A stretch of DNA of 64,000 nucleotides from Niastella soli (GCF_017742245.1 NZ_JAGHKO010000001.1:1207061-1271060); one strand, 5' to 3'. Shown: positions 33,010 to 42,047, counted from the stretch's first letter. Made by a program: numbers and translations. Notes: generated from the letters alone by a model not told the origin.

Positions 33010-35283
33010 TTATTGCTTTAGCTCCTGTAATATCTTCACCATATACGCCCGCACATCGCTGGAATATAGCCGCTGGTCCATACTATCCAATGTTCGGCCC
33101 GAAATGACCCAGTTCATCGAATATTTCAATGGCTCCTGAGGCCGGTAAAGGTTTATAGGTTTGTAATGCAGGTTATTACCATACATACCCGACAGGTAAT
33201 TCTTCAGGCGGCTATCGTTGATACTTGTTTGCACACCATAGGCACCCATCAATGTTTTAAGGGGGGCCGCCAGGTCATTCACAAATGGGTTTATCTTTTT
33301 TAATAATACATCTCCCTCCGGACCGTTACTGATGTGCATTACATAGAAAGAGATCTTCTGGCAATTGCTTCTCAACACCGTATCGTTATTCGAGCGGCAG
33401 ATGGAATCACGCAGGGAATTCAATTTAATGATCATTTCATGCACTACCCCCGCGCCGGAATTGTCCACATAGCCGCCATCCACAAAATAGAATGGAAATT
33501 CTGTTGGTCCTTTTTTCAGGAACTTTAAACCCTGTACACGGCCGGCCGGACTAACATACGGAAAGCTTGCGCCTAATACTACTGCCGTACTCAACTTCAT
33601 GTCATTGCTATCGGTAAGCCTCGCCAGTACATCGACCCGATTATTAAATGTGAGCGGATCAATTGCAATGGTACTGATCACTGATGGGGCTCCATCCTGC
33701 ATACGAGTAGTGTTTACACAAAGAATGGGCAGTTTTGTGTTCACCCGGTTCTTATAAATCGCCAGCTCCGAAAAAGGCACTTGCAGTTGGTTCTTTAACA
33801 ACACACTGTCTTTTGGCGCCTGCTCCAGGGCATCGGTCAATGCTTTTGCCCTGTCGCCATTGGTATTGAAGGGGATCATTGGCACAAAGAAATCATGCCC
33901 CAGCATACGGCTGAGAGTATACGTAAGAAAGTCACTGCGCAGGTATTCCTTACCCGCATTGTAAAAAAGCTGATTATTGGGTAGGTTTTTATCAGGACGA
34001 TCGGCAGCATCTTTTAATAGCGTATAAAAAGCCGCATTTCCTACACTGCCACCCGAAGCACCTGACAGACAAAACAGGTGTCTTGAAAAATCATGTTGCG
34101 AGGTATCCTCTAACTTTCCCAATACAGAAGCCACCCAGTAACCCGAGCGGGAGGCACCGCCATCAGACAACACAAAGTAGACCGGGAACTCTTTCGATTT
34201 TCTGATCAGCGTATCGCGGTCTTTTACCCATTGAATAAAATAATCCCTTACGCTGGCTTTATCGGCAAAGGTTTCTTTGATGGTGCTTTTCCTTTTAGCC
34301 AGGGCTGCATAGTGGCGTTCCGTCCACTGGCCAAAAATGAAAATAAGGATCAGGAAAATAACATGGATGTTTATGCCAATACGAATGGAGAAGAACGACA
34401 ATATAAATCCAAAGCCCATAAATACAGAGAAGGCCAGCAATACAAAAGGAAAGGAACCCATTCCTACAGCAAATGCCACATTGAGGGTACAGGCCAGGTA
34501 AACGGCCATCGCTACCAGGCTGATCATTAAAAAGACCATATGAAAACGAACTTCTTCGGTTGGTATGCCCAGGAAACTGGCCAGCCGGTAACTCTTGCCG
34601 GTCATTGATGCCGCCTTCAGACCTGTCCTTTTTTCTTTTTCCAATATTTCCCGCCGGGTAACTACCAATACCATAAAGCAGGCTTGTAACACCAACAGCA
34701 TGATCACTACCAGCCAGCTATAACGGCTGATGTTCATTGTAATTAAGGCAGACCCGGTAATTAGGACCACCATCGTTCCATAAAACAATTTATTGAACCG
34801 GAGGCGCTTGAAATTCCGTTCAAACACTTTGTTCATCCAAAAGTAATAGGGGATCGAAGCCAGTAAAAGTCCGTAGTACAATTTGGTATCCTCTTCAATG
34901 CCGCTGCCAAACAAAGGTGTTTGAATAAAGGCCAGCATAATAATGGTGAACAGAGTAAATCCTATAAAGCGGGGCATGTGTTTATAGTACCCTTCCTGCA
35001 AATAATCCGGTGCCGTATGCACACTTTGCTTTTTGGCATTGGCAACGGTGCGGGCGGCATACCAGCTCACCAGCACCAAAAAACTTAATAACGATTGAAA
35101 TAACAGGAAAAAGCCCCGGTGTTCAGTAGCCAGCACCATCAGGTCTTTACCTTGTGCAAGGTTCCAGAAGCACACCAGGGTTAATACAAGAAATAGAATG
35201 CCGGGGAAGAAAACCCATAGTGCACGTAAGAGATTGCGCACCAGGGTAGCCAGGCGTTTTAAGATACCGGTTATAACCGCCAT
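33010..35283 (-). CDS. Membrane-anchored patatin-like phospholipase
   Basis: A 757-residue protein with about eight to nine hydrophobic helices in residues 15-330, then a cytosolic patatin domain: FVLSDGGASRSGYWVASVL (oxyanion loop, around 365), FCLSGASGGSVGNAAFY (nucleophile elbow G-x-S-x-G, around 400) and FYFVDGGYVDNSGAG (catalytic Asp, around 590). Patatin domains fused to multispan membrane regions are known in Bacteroidota but poorly characterised; a role in lipid turnover or remodelling is likely. The gene lies 108 bp upstream of the S46 gene on the same strand and 100 bp downstream of obg, so it may be its own unit. Confidence 0.88.
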   Translation of the reverse strand: MAVITGILKRLATLVRNLLRALWVFFPGILFLVLTLVCFWNLAQGKDLMVLATEHRGFFLLFQSLLSFLVLVSWYAARTVANAKKQSVHTAPDYLQEGYYKHMPRFIGFTLFTIIMLAFIQTPLFGSGIEEDTKLYYGLLLASIPYYFWMNKVFERNFKRLRFNKLFYGTMVVLITGSALITMNISRYSWLVVIMLLVLQACFMVLVVTRREILEKEKRTGLKAASMTGKSYRLASFLGIPTEEVRFHMVFLMISLVAMAVYLACTLNVAFAVGMGSFPFVLLAFSVFMGFGFILSFFSIRIGINIHVIFLILIFIFGQWTERHYAALAKRKSTIKETFADKASVRDYFIQWVKDRDTLIRKSKEFPVYFVLSDGGASRSGYWVASVLGKLEDTSQHDFSRHLFCLSGASGGSVGNAAFYTLLKDAADRPDKNLPNNQLFYNAGKEYLRSDFLTYTLSRMLGHDFFVPMIPFNTNGDRAKALTDALEQAPKDSVLLKNQLQVPFSELAIYKNRVNTKLPILCVNTTRMQDGAPSVISTIAIDPLTFNNRVDVLARLTDSNDMKLSTAVVLGASFPYVSPAGRVQGLKFLKKGPTEFPFYFVDGGYVDNSGAGVVHEMIIKLNSLRDSICRSNNDTVLRSNCQKISFYVMHISNGPEGDVLLKKINPFVNDLAAPLKTLMGAYGVQTSINDSRLKNYLSGMYGNNLHYKPINLYRPQEPLKYSMNWVISGRTLDSMDQRLYSSDVRAYMVKILQELKQ

Positions 35284-35383
35284 AGTAAACAGTATTTAGG
35301 GAATCCTAAGTTAACTATATCGGCGGCATTTCCAATACCCTGTTAGTGTAACCGGCTTATTGTTTTGTCACAATAGGTGCCTA

Positions 35384-36397
35384 CTAACTGTTCTGTGCCT
35401 CCGGGTCTTCATTCAATGCTTTCCACAGTATATCCTTCAGGTCGTTCAACCCTTGCTGGGTAAAGGCAGAAATAAATATATGGGGGACGTTTGTTGGCAA
35501 CTCCTTTTCAATAGCGGCTTTCAATTCATCATCGAGCATTTCGCTCTTACTGATCGCAATGAGGAATTGCTTATGCAGCAGTTCTGGATTGTACTCTTCC
35601 AGCTCATTTAGCAGGATGTTGAATTCCTTTTTATGGTCATTGCTATCGGCAGGGATAACAAATAACAATACTGAGTTGCGTTCAATGTGACGGAGGAACC
35701 GGTGACCCAGCCCTCTGCCTTCAGCAGCTCCTTCAATAATTCCGGGCAGATCGGCTACACAAAAGCTTTTGCCATCGCGATAGGCCACAATGCCTAAATT
35801 GGGATTTATGGTCGTAAATGCGTAGTCCGCAATTTTGGGTTTGGCGGCAGTGATCACCGATAGCAGGGTCGATTTACCGGCATTGGGGAAACCCACCAAT
35901 CCTACATCGGCCAGCACTTTCAATTCCACCACTTTCCAGCCTTCCTCACCCGGTTCACCAGGTTGTGCATATTCAGGCGCCTGGTTAGTAGGGGTCGCAA
36001 ACTGCGCATTACCCAGACCGCCGCGGCCGCCTTTTACCCAAACAATTTCCTGACCATGTTCCAGGATCTCGGCTTCCTGTACCTCAGTCTCTTCATCGCG
36101 GGTAACAGTGCCCAGGGGCACCTCAATGATAATGTCTTTACCATCGCGACCGGTCATATTGTTCTTATTACCACCCTGACCGTCTTCGGCCAGTACGTTC
36201 TTATAATAACGAAGGTGCAGTAAGGTCCACAGGTTCTTATTCCCGCGCAGGATAATATGTCCGCCACGGCCGCCATCACCACCATCAGGACCGGCCTGTG
36301 GGTTGAATTTGGTACGCATAAAATGCTTGCTGCCTGCTCCACCATGACCGCTACGGCAGAAGATCCGTATTTGGTCGACAAAGTTTGATTTTTCCAC
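35384..36397 (-). CDS. obg: Obg/CgtA family GTPase
   Basis: A 337-residue Obg GTPase. The glycine-rich Obg fold fills residues 1-158 ([40 protein letters not shown]). The G domain shows G1 GFPNAGKST (about 168), G2 FTTINPN, G3 VADLPG, and a G4 of ISKSEML in place of NKxD, as usual in Bacteroidota. There is no C-terminal OCT extension, giving the shorter form. Obg links ribosome assembly (50S) with growth control and is normally essential. Stop and start are clean, with the patatin gene following after 100 bp. Confidence 0.95.
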   Translation of the reverse strand: MEKSNFVDQIRIFCRSGHGGAGSKHFMRTKFNPQAGPDGGDGGRGGHIILRGNKNLWTLLHLRYYKNVLAEDGQGGNKNNMTGRDGKDIIIEVPLGTVTRDEETEVQEAEILEHGQEIVWVKGGRGGLGNAQFATPTNQAPEYAQPGEPGEEGWKVVELKVLADVGLVGFPNAGKSTLLSVITAAKPKIADYAFTTINPNLGIVAYRDGKSFCVADLPGIIEGAAEGRGLGHRFLRHIERNSVLLFVIPADSNDHKKEFNILLNELEEYNPELLHKQFLIAISKSEMLDDELKAAIEKELPTNVPHIFISAFTQQGLNDLKDILWKALNEDPEAQNS

Positions 36398-36441
36398 TTC
36401 CTTTTAGATAATTGACCGGCAAAGATAAGGTTTGGGGGGCA

Positions 36442-36489
36442 GAGTTGATGGGTTAACAGGTTGACAGGTTGATACGTTAATTGGGTAAC
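36442..36489. repeat. Degenerate 8-bp tandem repeat tract
   Basis: Six consecutive octamers can be read: GAGTTGAT, GGGTTAAC, AGGTTGAC, AGGTTGAT, ACGTTAAT, TGGGTAAC. They lie between obg and the four-helix gene. The related but inverted octamers TGGTCAAC/AGGTTAAC at 37091-37106 and TGATCAAC/TGGTCAAC/TGATCAAC at 37141-37164 lie on the other side of that gene. Confidence 0.65.
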
Positions 36490-36545
36490 TAATTGTTAAT
36501 TAGCCCCTTATTGATATTAAGTTACTTTGGGCATAAATGGGGTAG

Positions 36546-36561
36546 AGTTGATCAGTTGACC
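36546..36561. repeat. Left copy of a 16-bp inverted repeat flanking the four-helix gene
   Basis: AGTTGATCAGTTGACC at 36546-36561 is the exact reverse complement of 37150-37165. It consists of two octamers of the local repeat family. It lies 26 bp downstream of the four-helix gene's stop on the minus strand. Confidence 0.7.
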
Positions 36562-36587
36562 TGTAAAAGGCAGTAATAACCTCAAAC

Positions 36588-36980
36588 TTAACCCTCTATG
36601 GGGAGGCTTTTCAGGTATTTGATATACCCATTTAAAATTCTTTCCAGCTCATCTAATTTGCTCCGATAGCATCGAAGTTGTTCAGCATTTATATAGGAAC
36701 AATCAGCTGCGTCAATAAGGTGGTTTAACGTTTCACTCAAAGATCCCCTGGCTTGCATACAATATTTTATTTTGTCCTTATTGCTACGTTTTCCATAGCC
36801 CTCTGCAATCTGGATATTTATTGACCTGGAACTTCTTATCACCTGATCGATAAGTCGAAATTTCTCTTCTTGCGGAAAACTTTTAACCAGCTGGAAGATC
36901 TCGTTTTTTAGTTCTCGGCTCTTTTGCCACACTTTCAATGCCTCAAAATTTTGATACCCTGTCTCTAGCATACACTTCAC
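36588..36980 (-). CDS. Four-helix-bundle protein (23S rRNA intervening-sequence type)
   Basis: A 130-residue protein with the family features FEALKVWQKSRELKNEIF, FPQEEKFRLIDQVIRSSRSI and NIQIAEGYGKRS, then SLSETLNHLIDAADCSYI. These helical-bundle proteins are encoded in 23S rRNA intervening sequences and also free in genomes; the relative Avd works in diversity-generating retroelements. No reverse transcriptase or variable repeat is present here. The gene lies between obg and paaY and is flanked on both sides by octamer repeats in opposite orientation, which suggests it arrived as an insertion. Function in this position is unknown. Confidence 0.85.
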   Translation of the reverse strand: MKCMLETGYQNFEALKVWQKSRELKNEIFQLVKSFPQEEKFRLIDQVIRSSRSINIQIAEGYGKRSNKDKIKYCMQARGSLSETLNHLIDAADCSYINAEQLRCYRSKLDELERILNGYIKYLKSLPIEG

Positions 36981-37140
36981 TTACACAAAAGGTATAACTA
37001 TTATCAATAATTTATAATCTTTCCCATATAACTTATCGCTTGTCAATTTTCTACTCTAAATCACTTAGTCCTTTCTGTTATCTTATAAACTGGTCAACAG
37101 GTTAACTCATGCCAACTGATCCCCCCGTATTCAACCTGCC

Positions 37141-37165
37141 TGATCAACTGGTCAACTGATCAACT
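37141..37165. repeat. Right 8-bp repeat tract and inverted-repeat copy
   Basis: TGATCAAC, TGGTCAAC and TGATCAAC stand in tandem at 37141-37164, and positions 37150-37165 are the reverse complement of 36546-36561. The tract overlaps the stop codon of paaY (37160-37162). Confidence 0.7.
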
Positions 37166-37756
37166 TTTCTTCACCTCATCCCATGTCTTATAAAGTGACC
37201 CCTGCTCCGGTCTATCAACAGGTATCTCAGTCAACGCTTCGCAAGGGGCCCATTCACTGGCCATTTCCCCAGGCAACAATTGATACAACCGCGTCCCCGC
37301 TGACTTCCACCCAATCATTTCGTCGGAAACGGGCTTTATGATCTTTGCGGGATTGCCAACCAGTAAACTGCGGGCCGGGATCTTTTCATCGGCCCTGATA
37401 AAACTAAGCGCGCCAACAATGCATTCATCGCCCAGGTCTACATTGTCCATGATCACACAGTTCATACCAACCAGGCAATTGCGACCAATAGTAGCGCCAT
37501 GGATCACGGCTCCATGACCAATGTGCGCCCCCTCTTTCAACAACACCGTAACACCGGGAAACATATGTATGGTACAGTTTTCCTGCACATTGCAGCCATC
37601 CTCTATCACAACGCCCCCCCAATCGCCCCGGATAGCAGCACCAGGACCCACATACACATTTTTTCCAATGATCACATTGCCTGTTACCGCTGCCTGCGGA
37701 TGAATAAATGAAGAGGGATGAACAACGGGAATAAACCCTTTGAATGAATAGATCAT
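37160..37756 (-). CDS. paaY: PaaY-type hexapeptide-repeat protein (gamma-carbonic-anhydrase family)
   Basis: A 198-residue left-handed beta-helix protein with successive hexapeptide repeats (VIIGKNVYVGPGAAIRGD, VVIEDGCNVQENCTIH, AHIGHGAVIHGATIGRNCLV). The His ligands of the gamma-CA group are seen in CTIHMFPG and GAHIGHGAVIHG. PaaY of the phenylacetate pathway has the same length (about 196) and acts as a thioesterase that rescues CoA from inhibitory intermediates in E. coli. The gene stands 1.2 kb from the paa operon, which supports paaY over a general carbonic anhydrase. Its stop codon lies in an octamer repeat. Confidence 0.8.
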   Translation of the reverse strand: MIYSFKGFIPVVHPSSFIHPQAAVTGNVIIGKNVYVGPGAAIRGDWGGVVIEDGCNVQENCTIHMFPGVTVLLKEGAHIGHGAVIHGATIGRNCLVGMNCVIMDNVDLGDECIVGALSFIRADEKIPARSLLVGNPAKIIKPVSDEMIGWKSAGTRLYQLLPGEMASEWAPCEALTEIPVDRPEQGSLYKTWDEVKKS

Positions 37757-37897
37757 ATTCGCCTGCTTTTTTCAAAGATAGTTTTGTTACCAGTAATTGA
37801 AGCGCGCGTTAAGGACCCATTAAGTATTATTTTACCATGGTTTGAATTTTGCAAGTTTTGGTTTGAATACGACAAATGAGACAGCATTTGTTTAAAG

Positions 37898-37905
37898 TAA
37901 TTTTG
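37898..37905 (+). promoter_or_regulatory. Candidate -7 box (TAATTTTG) before the aldo/keto reductase
   Basis: TAATTTTG matches the Bacteroidota -7 consensus TAnnTTTG exactly and would put the transcription start near 37912, about 12 bp before the chosen ATG at 37924. No clear -33 TTTG lies at the expected spacing. It argues against the upstream in-frame ATG at 37876. Confidence 0.45.
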
Positions 37906-37923
37906 TTTCCTAAACACAATTTT

Positions 37924-38934
37924 ATGAAATACAGGAATCTTGGCAACACCGGTGTTCAGCTATCGGCTATCGGGCTGGGGTGTATGGGAATGAGCTTCGC
38001 ATACGGTCCACGCAACGATGAGGAGTCGATCGCTACGTTGAACAGGGCGTTGGAGCTTGGCATTAATTTCTGGGATACGGCTGATATGTATGGCGCTGGT
38101 CATAATGAAGAGCTGATCTCAAAAGTACTGGTCCCTAACAGGAGCAAGGTTTTTATTGCAACCAAATTCGGGTTCCGGCAAAAACAGGAGGGCTCAACCA
38201 GTGCCAGCGGTGTACCCGCTACCTATTTCGATGGTTCACCTGCTTATCTGAAAACAGCCGTTGAAAAAAGCCTGCAACGGTTGAAGATCGAGACCATCGA
38301 TCTGTACTATGCGCACCGCATTGATCCTGGCGTTCCTGTTGAAGAAATGGTGGGGGCCATGGCAGAACTTGTTAAGGAAGGTAAAGTTAAGTACCTGGGT
38401 CTATCGGAGGCTTCCGCCAACACTCTGCGTAAAGCGCATGCCGTACATCCCATCACCGCTTTACAAAGTGAATATTCCCTGCTTACCCGCGATGTGGAAG
38501 GCGAGATCCTTTCTACCTGCCGGGAGTTGGGCATTACGCTTGTACCTTATAGTCCGTTGGCAAGAGGGTTGGTGACCGCCACTGTACAGGATAAAGAAAG
38601 TTTACCCAGTGATGATTTTCGCAGAACGCTGCCCCGGTTTGAAGGCGAGTACTGGCAGAACAACCAGCAATTAATAGCCGAATTTGCCGAGCTGGCCGGT
38701 CAAAAAGGTTGTACGCCTGCGCAACTGGCGTTGGCCTGGGTACTGGCGCAGGGAAAAGACGTGATCCCTATTCCCGGAACGAAAAAAAGAAAGTACCTGG
38801 AAGAGAATGCTGCCGCAGTGGAGATTACTTTAAGTAAAGGGGAATTGCAGAATATTGAAGCGGTAATTAACAGGCATCCTAATGTAGGACAGCGTTATGG
38901 CGATGGCGCATTAAAGCTGATCGATCATCAATAA
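37924..38934 (+). CDS. Aldo/keto reductase
   Basis: A 336-residue (beta/alpha)8 reductase, started at the ATG of [19 protein letters not shown]. The catalytic tetrad is visible: Asp51 and Tyr56 in [15 protein letters not shown], the Lys of FIATKFGF and the His of LYYAHRID. The C-terminal [18 protein letters not shown] binds the cofactor phosphate, typical of NADPH-dependent AKR13-like enzymes. It reduces aldehydes or ketones; the physiological substrate is unknown. It is convergent with paaI, sharing a terminator, and is not obviously part of the paa operon. Confidence 0.92.
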   Translation: MKYRNLGNTGVQLSAIGLGCMGMSFAYGPRNDEESIATLNRALELGINFWDTADMYGAGHNEELISKVLVPNRSKVFIATKFGFRQKQEGSTSASGVPATYFDGSPAYLKTAVEKSLQRLKIETIDLYYAHRIDPGVPVEEMVGAMAELVKEGKVKYLGLSEASANTLRKAHAVHPITALQSEYSLLTRDVEGEILSTCRELGITLVPYSPLARGLVTATVQDKESLPSDDFRRTLPRFEGEYWQNNQQLIAEFAELAGQKGCTPAQLALAWVLAQGKDVIPIPGTKKRKYLEENAAAVEITLSKGELQNIEAVINRHPNVGQRYGDGALKLIDHQ

Positions 38935-38941
38935 AAATTCT

Positions 38942-38974
38942 AACCGAATGGGACCTCAAACGTTCCATTCGGTT
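38942..38974. terminator. Terminator shared by the aldo/keto reductase and paaI genes
   Basis: AACCGAATGG (38942-38951) and CCATTCGGTT (38965-38974) form a 10-bp perfect stem with a 13-nt loop, flanked by A-rich and T-rich tracts. The stop codon of the minus-strand paaI (38956-38958) lies in the loop. Confidence 0.85.
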
Positions 38975-39381
38975 TCTTTTCTGAATACCGTGCCTTTAAA
39001 CAAGGCTACCAGTTCTCCATTCTCTTTCTCCACCCGTACATCGTAAATAGCAATTTTATTACTGCGGCTTTTTTCTTCTGCGGTAGCAGTAATTATATCA
39101 CCTGCTTTCAGCGGTTTTATATGTGAGATGGAGGTTTCAATTGAAACCGCCTGTCGGCCATGACTGTTCGAAGCAAAGGCCAGTGCACTATCGGCAAAAG
39201 AATAACTGATACCGCCATGAGCGATCTCAAACCCATTGCACATTTCCCGGCGCACCATCATTTGTAGCTTACAGAACCCATCTCTTTCCTCCAGTCTTTC
39301 AATACCCAGCCACTGGCTGAAATAATCCTTGTTCATCATGGCATCGATGATGGCAGTCGGTGTTGGTTTGCTGTTTGACAT
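38956..39381 (-). CDS. paaI: PaaI-type acyl-CoA thioesterase
   Basis: A 141-residue hotdog-fold protein. CNGFEIAHGGISYSFADSALAFASNS holds the HGG and the active-site Asp of the PaaI group, and IETSISHIKPLKAGDIITATA is the second conserved strand pair. PaaI hydrolyses hydroxylated or ring-opened phenylacetyl-CoA intermediates that would trap CoA. It is the last gene of the paa operon: paaG ends 15 bp upstream. The stop lies within a terminator loop. Confidence 0.9.
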   Translation of the reverse strand: MSNSKPTPTAIIDAMMNKDYFSQWLGIERLEERDGFCKLQMMVRREMCNGFEIAHGGISYSFADSALAFASNSHGRQAVSIETSISHIKPLKAGDIITATAEEKSRSNKIAIYDVRVEKENGELVALFKGTVFRKETEWNV

Positions 39382-39396
39382 ACGCTTTGTTTGAAA

Positions 39397-40173
39397 TTAT
39401 TCTCCTTTGAACTGCGGGGCGCGTTTTTCCAGAAAGGACTGTATCCCTTCTTTAAAGTCATGGGTATTGGCAGCTTTTTGCTGAAATTCATCTTCCAGCA
39501 ACAGTTGCTGTTCCAGGCTGTTGGTCATGGAATAGGTAAGGGCCTGTTTGGTATAAGCCAATCCTTTTGTAGGCATTTGTGATAAGGTGAGCGCTATTTT
39601 TTTGCTTTCGTTCACAAAGTCTTCATCAGGAAACACTTTATAGATCATGCCCCATTGTTCGGCCTGGGTGGCAGGTATTTTATCGCCCAGCATCATGATG
39701 GCGCTTGCTTTTTGCCAGCCTATCAATCGGGGCAGCATAAACGTACCGCCGCTATCGGGAATCAACCCCAGTTTTGAAAACGCCTGAATGAATGAGGCCG
39801 ATTGTGCGGCCACCACTATATCACAAGCCAGGGCAATGTTGGCGCCGGCGCCGGCCGCTACGCCATTAACGGCCGCAACAACGGGTTTGGGCAAATTGCG
39901 AATGCGGGTAACTATGGGATTGTAATGCTCGCTCAGGATGCGTTGCATGCCGGGCCCTTGCGGGTCAACCACTTCGGCGAGGTCCTGACCGGCACAAAAA
40001 CCTTTTCCTGCACCGGTAATGTATACACAGCGAATGGTATGCAGGGAAGCACATTCATCCAGCTTTTGCTGTAGTAACAAAGCCATTTCGCGGTTAAAAG
40101 AATTCAATTTGTCGGGGCGGTTCAGGGTAATGGTGGCAATACCACCTTCAATGGTAAAAAGAACAGGCTGCAT
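39397..40173 (-). CDS. paaG: PaaG-type enoyl-CoA isomerase/hydratase
   Basis: A 258-residue crotonase-fold enzyme. The oxyanion loops GAGKGFCAGQDLAEV and VNGVAAGAGANIALACDIV are present, and KLGLIPDSGGTFMLPRLIG carries the Asp used by PaaG. PaaG isomerises ring-1,2-epoxyphenylacetyl-CoA to the oxepin and also acts as a delta3,delta2 isomerase. The GFCAGQDL motif and the operon position favour PaaG over PaaF, although a PaaF-like hydratase cannot be excluded by eye. It is 82 bp after paaD and 15 bp before paaI. Confidence 0.85.
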   Translation of the reverse strand: MQPVLFTIEGGIATITLNRPDKLNSFNREMALLLQQKLDECASLHTIRCVYITGAGKGFCAGQDLAEVVDPQGPGMQRILSEHYNPIVTRIRNLPKPVVAAVNGVAAGAGANIALACDIVVAAQSASFIQAFSKLGLIPDSGGTFMLPRLIGWQKASAIMMLGDKIPATQAEQWGMIYKVFPDEDFVNESKKIALTLSQMPTKGLAYTKQALTYSMTNSLEQQLLLEDEFQQKAANTHDFKEGIQSFLEKRAPQFKGE

Positions 40174-40255
40174 AGTTCAGTTATTTAAGCAGAGCAATTT
40201 TTTGATCAGCCCCTTCGGCTTACCGCCAAAGGCGGATAGGCACTCAGGGTGTTTA

Positions 40256-40771
40256 TTAATGGCATTTAAAATAGTCGAACGGTTCCTGGCAATCGTTACA
40301 TTGATACAACGATTTGCAGGCAGTAGAACCAAACTCACTTATACGGCGGGTATTGTAAGAATTACAATGCGGACATTGCACGGCCTCGTCTTCTGCAAAT
40401 AAATGGGTATTGCAAACCTGTTGTTTGGGGTTTGGTGGGGCAATACCATATGCTTTCAATTTATGTTTACCAGCCTCCGTCATCCAATCAGTTGTCCAGG
40501 CTGGTGATAACACAGTAGTGATCTGCACATTTTTATACCCATGCAGCAACAGCACCATATGGATGTTCATACGTATTACATCCATGGCCGGGCACCCCGA
40601 ATAGGTAGGGGTGATCACCACTTCCACGTCATCTTCTTCACTGACCGATGCTACTTTTACTTCTCTTACTACTCCCAGGTCAATGACCGATAACACAGGC
40701 ACTTCCGGGTCACATACTTCCTCGAGTATGGACCATATTTTTTGGACCGATATGTTTGTTACTGTATTCAC
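40256..40771 (-). CDS. paaD: PaaD (MIP18-family) subunit of the phenylacetyl-CoA epoxidase system
   Basis: A 171-residue protein with an N-terminal MIP18/DUF59 domain (about 1-110: EEVCDPEVPVLSVIDLG, TPTYSGCPAMDVI) and a C-terminal zinc ribbon-like module with four Cys pairs (CPHCNSYNTR..., CNDCQEPFDYFKCH). PaaD is thought to help assemble the iron centre of the epoxidase. It is 76 bp after paaC, unlike the tight spacing of paaABC; that gap contains a 7-bp tandem repeat. paaE, normally next in E. coli, is absent here and paaG follows. Confidence 0.92.
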   Translation of the reverse strand: MNTVTNISVQKIWSILEEVCDPEVPVLSVIDLGVVREVKVASVSEEDDVEVVITPTYSGCPAMDVIRMNIHMVLLLHGYKNVQITTVLSPAWTTDWMTEAGKHKLKAYGIAPPNPKQQVCNTHLFAEDEAVQCPHCNSYNTRRISEFGSTACKSLYQCNDCQEPFDYFKCH

Positions 40772-40822
40772 TCCTTCAATTTCACGTTATAAGTCTTTAC
40801 TTCTGCATTGCCGCCGTAGGGG

Positions 40823-40843
40823 GCCGTCTGCCGTCTGCCGTTT
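40823..40843. repeat. Three copies of a 7-bp repeat in the paaC-paaD gap
   Basis: GCCGTCT, GCCGTCT and GCCGTTT follow each other without gaps. The tract lies in the 76-bp space between paaC and paaD and belongs to a group of heptamer repeats seen elsewhere in the window. Confidence 0.75.
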
Positions 40844-40847
40844 CCAA

Positions 40848-41624
40848 CTACCATTCCGCACCGGGATAAGCCCGTTGCATATATTGCAATTCTGCCAGTA
40901 TAAACCCAAGTTGTTCTGAATGCACGCCTTCTTTGCCACCTGTTTGCATCCAAACACCTGCGCGACTGGCAGCATCGGGAAGCGTAGCTTCTGCAAAGAT
41001 CTCATTTACTTTTTGTTCCCAGGCGGCCTTCAAAGCGGTAAGCTCAACGCCAAAACCGGCTTTTAGCGCGTCCAGCTCATACCCCGCCGGAGTAAAGAGT
41101 TCGCCGGTGAACATCCATAATTCATCCAGGGCGTTTTCCAGTCGGTCGTGGCTTTCAGCAGTACCATCACCCAGGCGGATCACCCATTCACTGCTCCAGC
41201 GAACATGGTAGGTCACCTCTTTCAGGGATTTTTCTGCAATGGCAGCCAGGGTAGCATCGGTTGATTGTTGCAACTGCTGGTATAAGCCGTATTGATAGGT
41301 ACTAAAAAAGAACTGGCGTAAAATGGTTTGCGCCCAATCGCCATTGGGCTGTTCAACCAGTAAGCAATTTTTGAATTCGCGAACATCGCGTAGGTAAGCC
41401 AAACTATCTTCAGTAGCTTCCCTGCCTTCTTTTTTATTGAACACTTCAGCGGCGTATTGATACAGGCTTCTTGCCTGGCCGATCAGGTCTAGTGAAATAT
41501 TGGTGATGGCAATATCCTGCTCCAGCACCGGACCATGCCCGCACCACTCACTGTTACGTTGTGCCAGAATAAGGGCATTGTCGGCTAAATGCAGGGTATA
41601 GTTATATAATGTATCCTTTGTCAT
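40848..41624 (-). CDS. paaC: PaaC, structural subunit of phenylacetyl-CoA epoxidase
   Basis: A 258-residue ferritin-like protein, the non-catalytic partner of PaaA. Family segments: LYNYTLHLADNALILAQRNSEW at the start (split here as LADNALILAQRNSEWCGHGP), SLDLIGQARSLYQYA, EVTYHVRWSSEWVIRLGDGT. It stabilises the PaaA active site and dimerises the A2C2 core. It follows paaB by 6 bp and precedes paaD by 76 bp in the operon, and has the usual length (E. coli about 248). Confidence 0.93.
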   Translation of the reverse strand: MTKDTLYNYTLHLADNALILAQRNSEWCGHGPVLEQDIAITNISLDLIGQARSLYQYAAEVFNKKEGREATEDSLAYLRDVREFKNCLLVEQPNGDWAQTILRQFFFSTYQYGLYQQLQQSTDATLAAIAEKSLKEVTYHVRWSSEWVIRLGDGTAESHDRLENALDELWMFTGELFTPAGYELDALKAGFGVELTALKAAWEQKVNEIFAEATLPDAASRAGVWMQTGGKEGVHSEQLGFILAELQYMQRAYPGAEW

Positions 41625-41630
41625 TGCTAA

Positions 41631-42026
41631 TTACATGTGCGTTAATTCATCGGGCAAATCGTAAAACGTTGGGTGCCGGTATACTTTATCGTTTGCCGGC
41701 TCATACAGGGAAGCCGCTTCATCGGGGTTGGAAGCATGAATGTATTTGCTTTCCACTACCCAAATGCTTATACCTTCCATGCGGCGCGTATATACGTCGC
41801 GGGCATTCTCAATGGCCATTTGCGCATCGGCAGCATGTAAACTGCCTACATGTTTATGATCGATGCCCTGTTTACTGCGGATGAATACTTCCCATAAAGG
41901 CCAGTCTGCACCAGCCCCTTCGCGACCTTCCCCGGTGGAGGGGAATGTTTTTTTAATGCTGATTGAACCACCGCCTTTGTCCTCGGGAATATCGCCGTAA
42001 TAATATTTTGTAAGCCGAATTTCCAT
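41631..42026 (-). CDS. paaB: PaaB subunit of phenylacetyl-CoA epoxidase
   Basis: A 131-residue protein; the usual length is about 95, so this one has an N-terminal extension (GDIPEDKGGGSISIKKTFPS) before the canonical WPLWEVFIRSKQGIDHKHVG start. AADAQMAIENARDVYTRRMEG is the conserved middle. PaaB bridges the PaaAC pairs of the epoxidase complex. It lies 21 bp after paaA and 6 bp before paaC. The start is the only ATG that leaves no gap; a later start would have to be within the canonical domain. Confidence 0.92.
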   Translation of the reverse strand: MEIRLTKYYYGDIPEDKGGGSISIKKTFPSTGEGREGAGADWPLWEVFIRSKQGIDHKHVGSLHAADAQMAIENARDVYTRRMEGISIWVVESKYIHASNPDEAASLYEPANDKVYRHPTFYDLPDELTHM

Positions 42027-42047
42027 TACAATCTTTTTTAAAGTTTC

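Noticed and set aside
36588-36980. Diversity-generating retroelement (the protein resembles Avd)
   Set aside because: No reverse transcriptase, template repeat or variable target gene is near.
38307-38575. Frames inside the aldo/keto reductase gene
   Set aside because: Shadow frames of a gene with full catalytic tetrad.
40201-40245. Hairpin CCGCC/GGCGG between paaD and paaG as a terminator
   Set aside because: The stem has only 5 bp and lacks a U-tract; it is more likely a small repeat.
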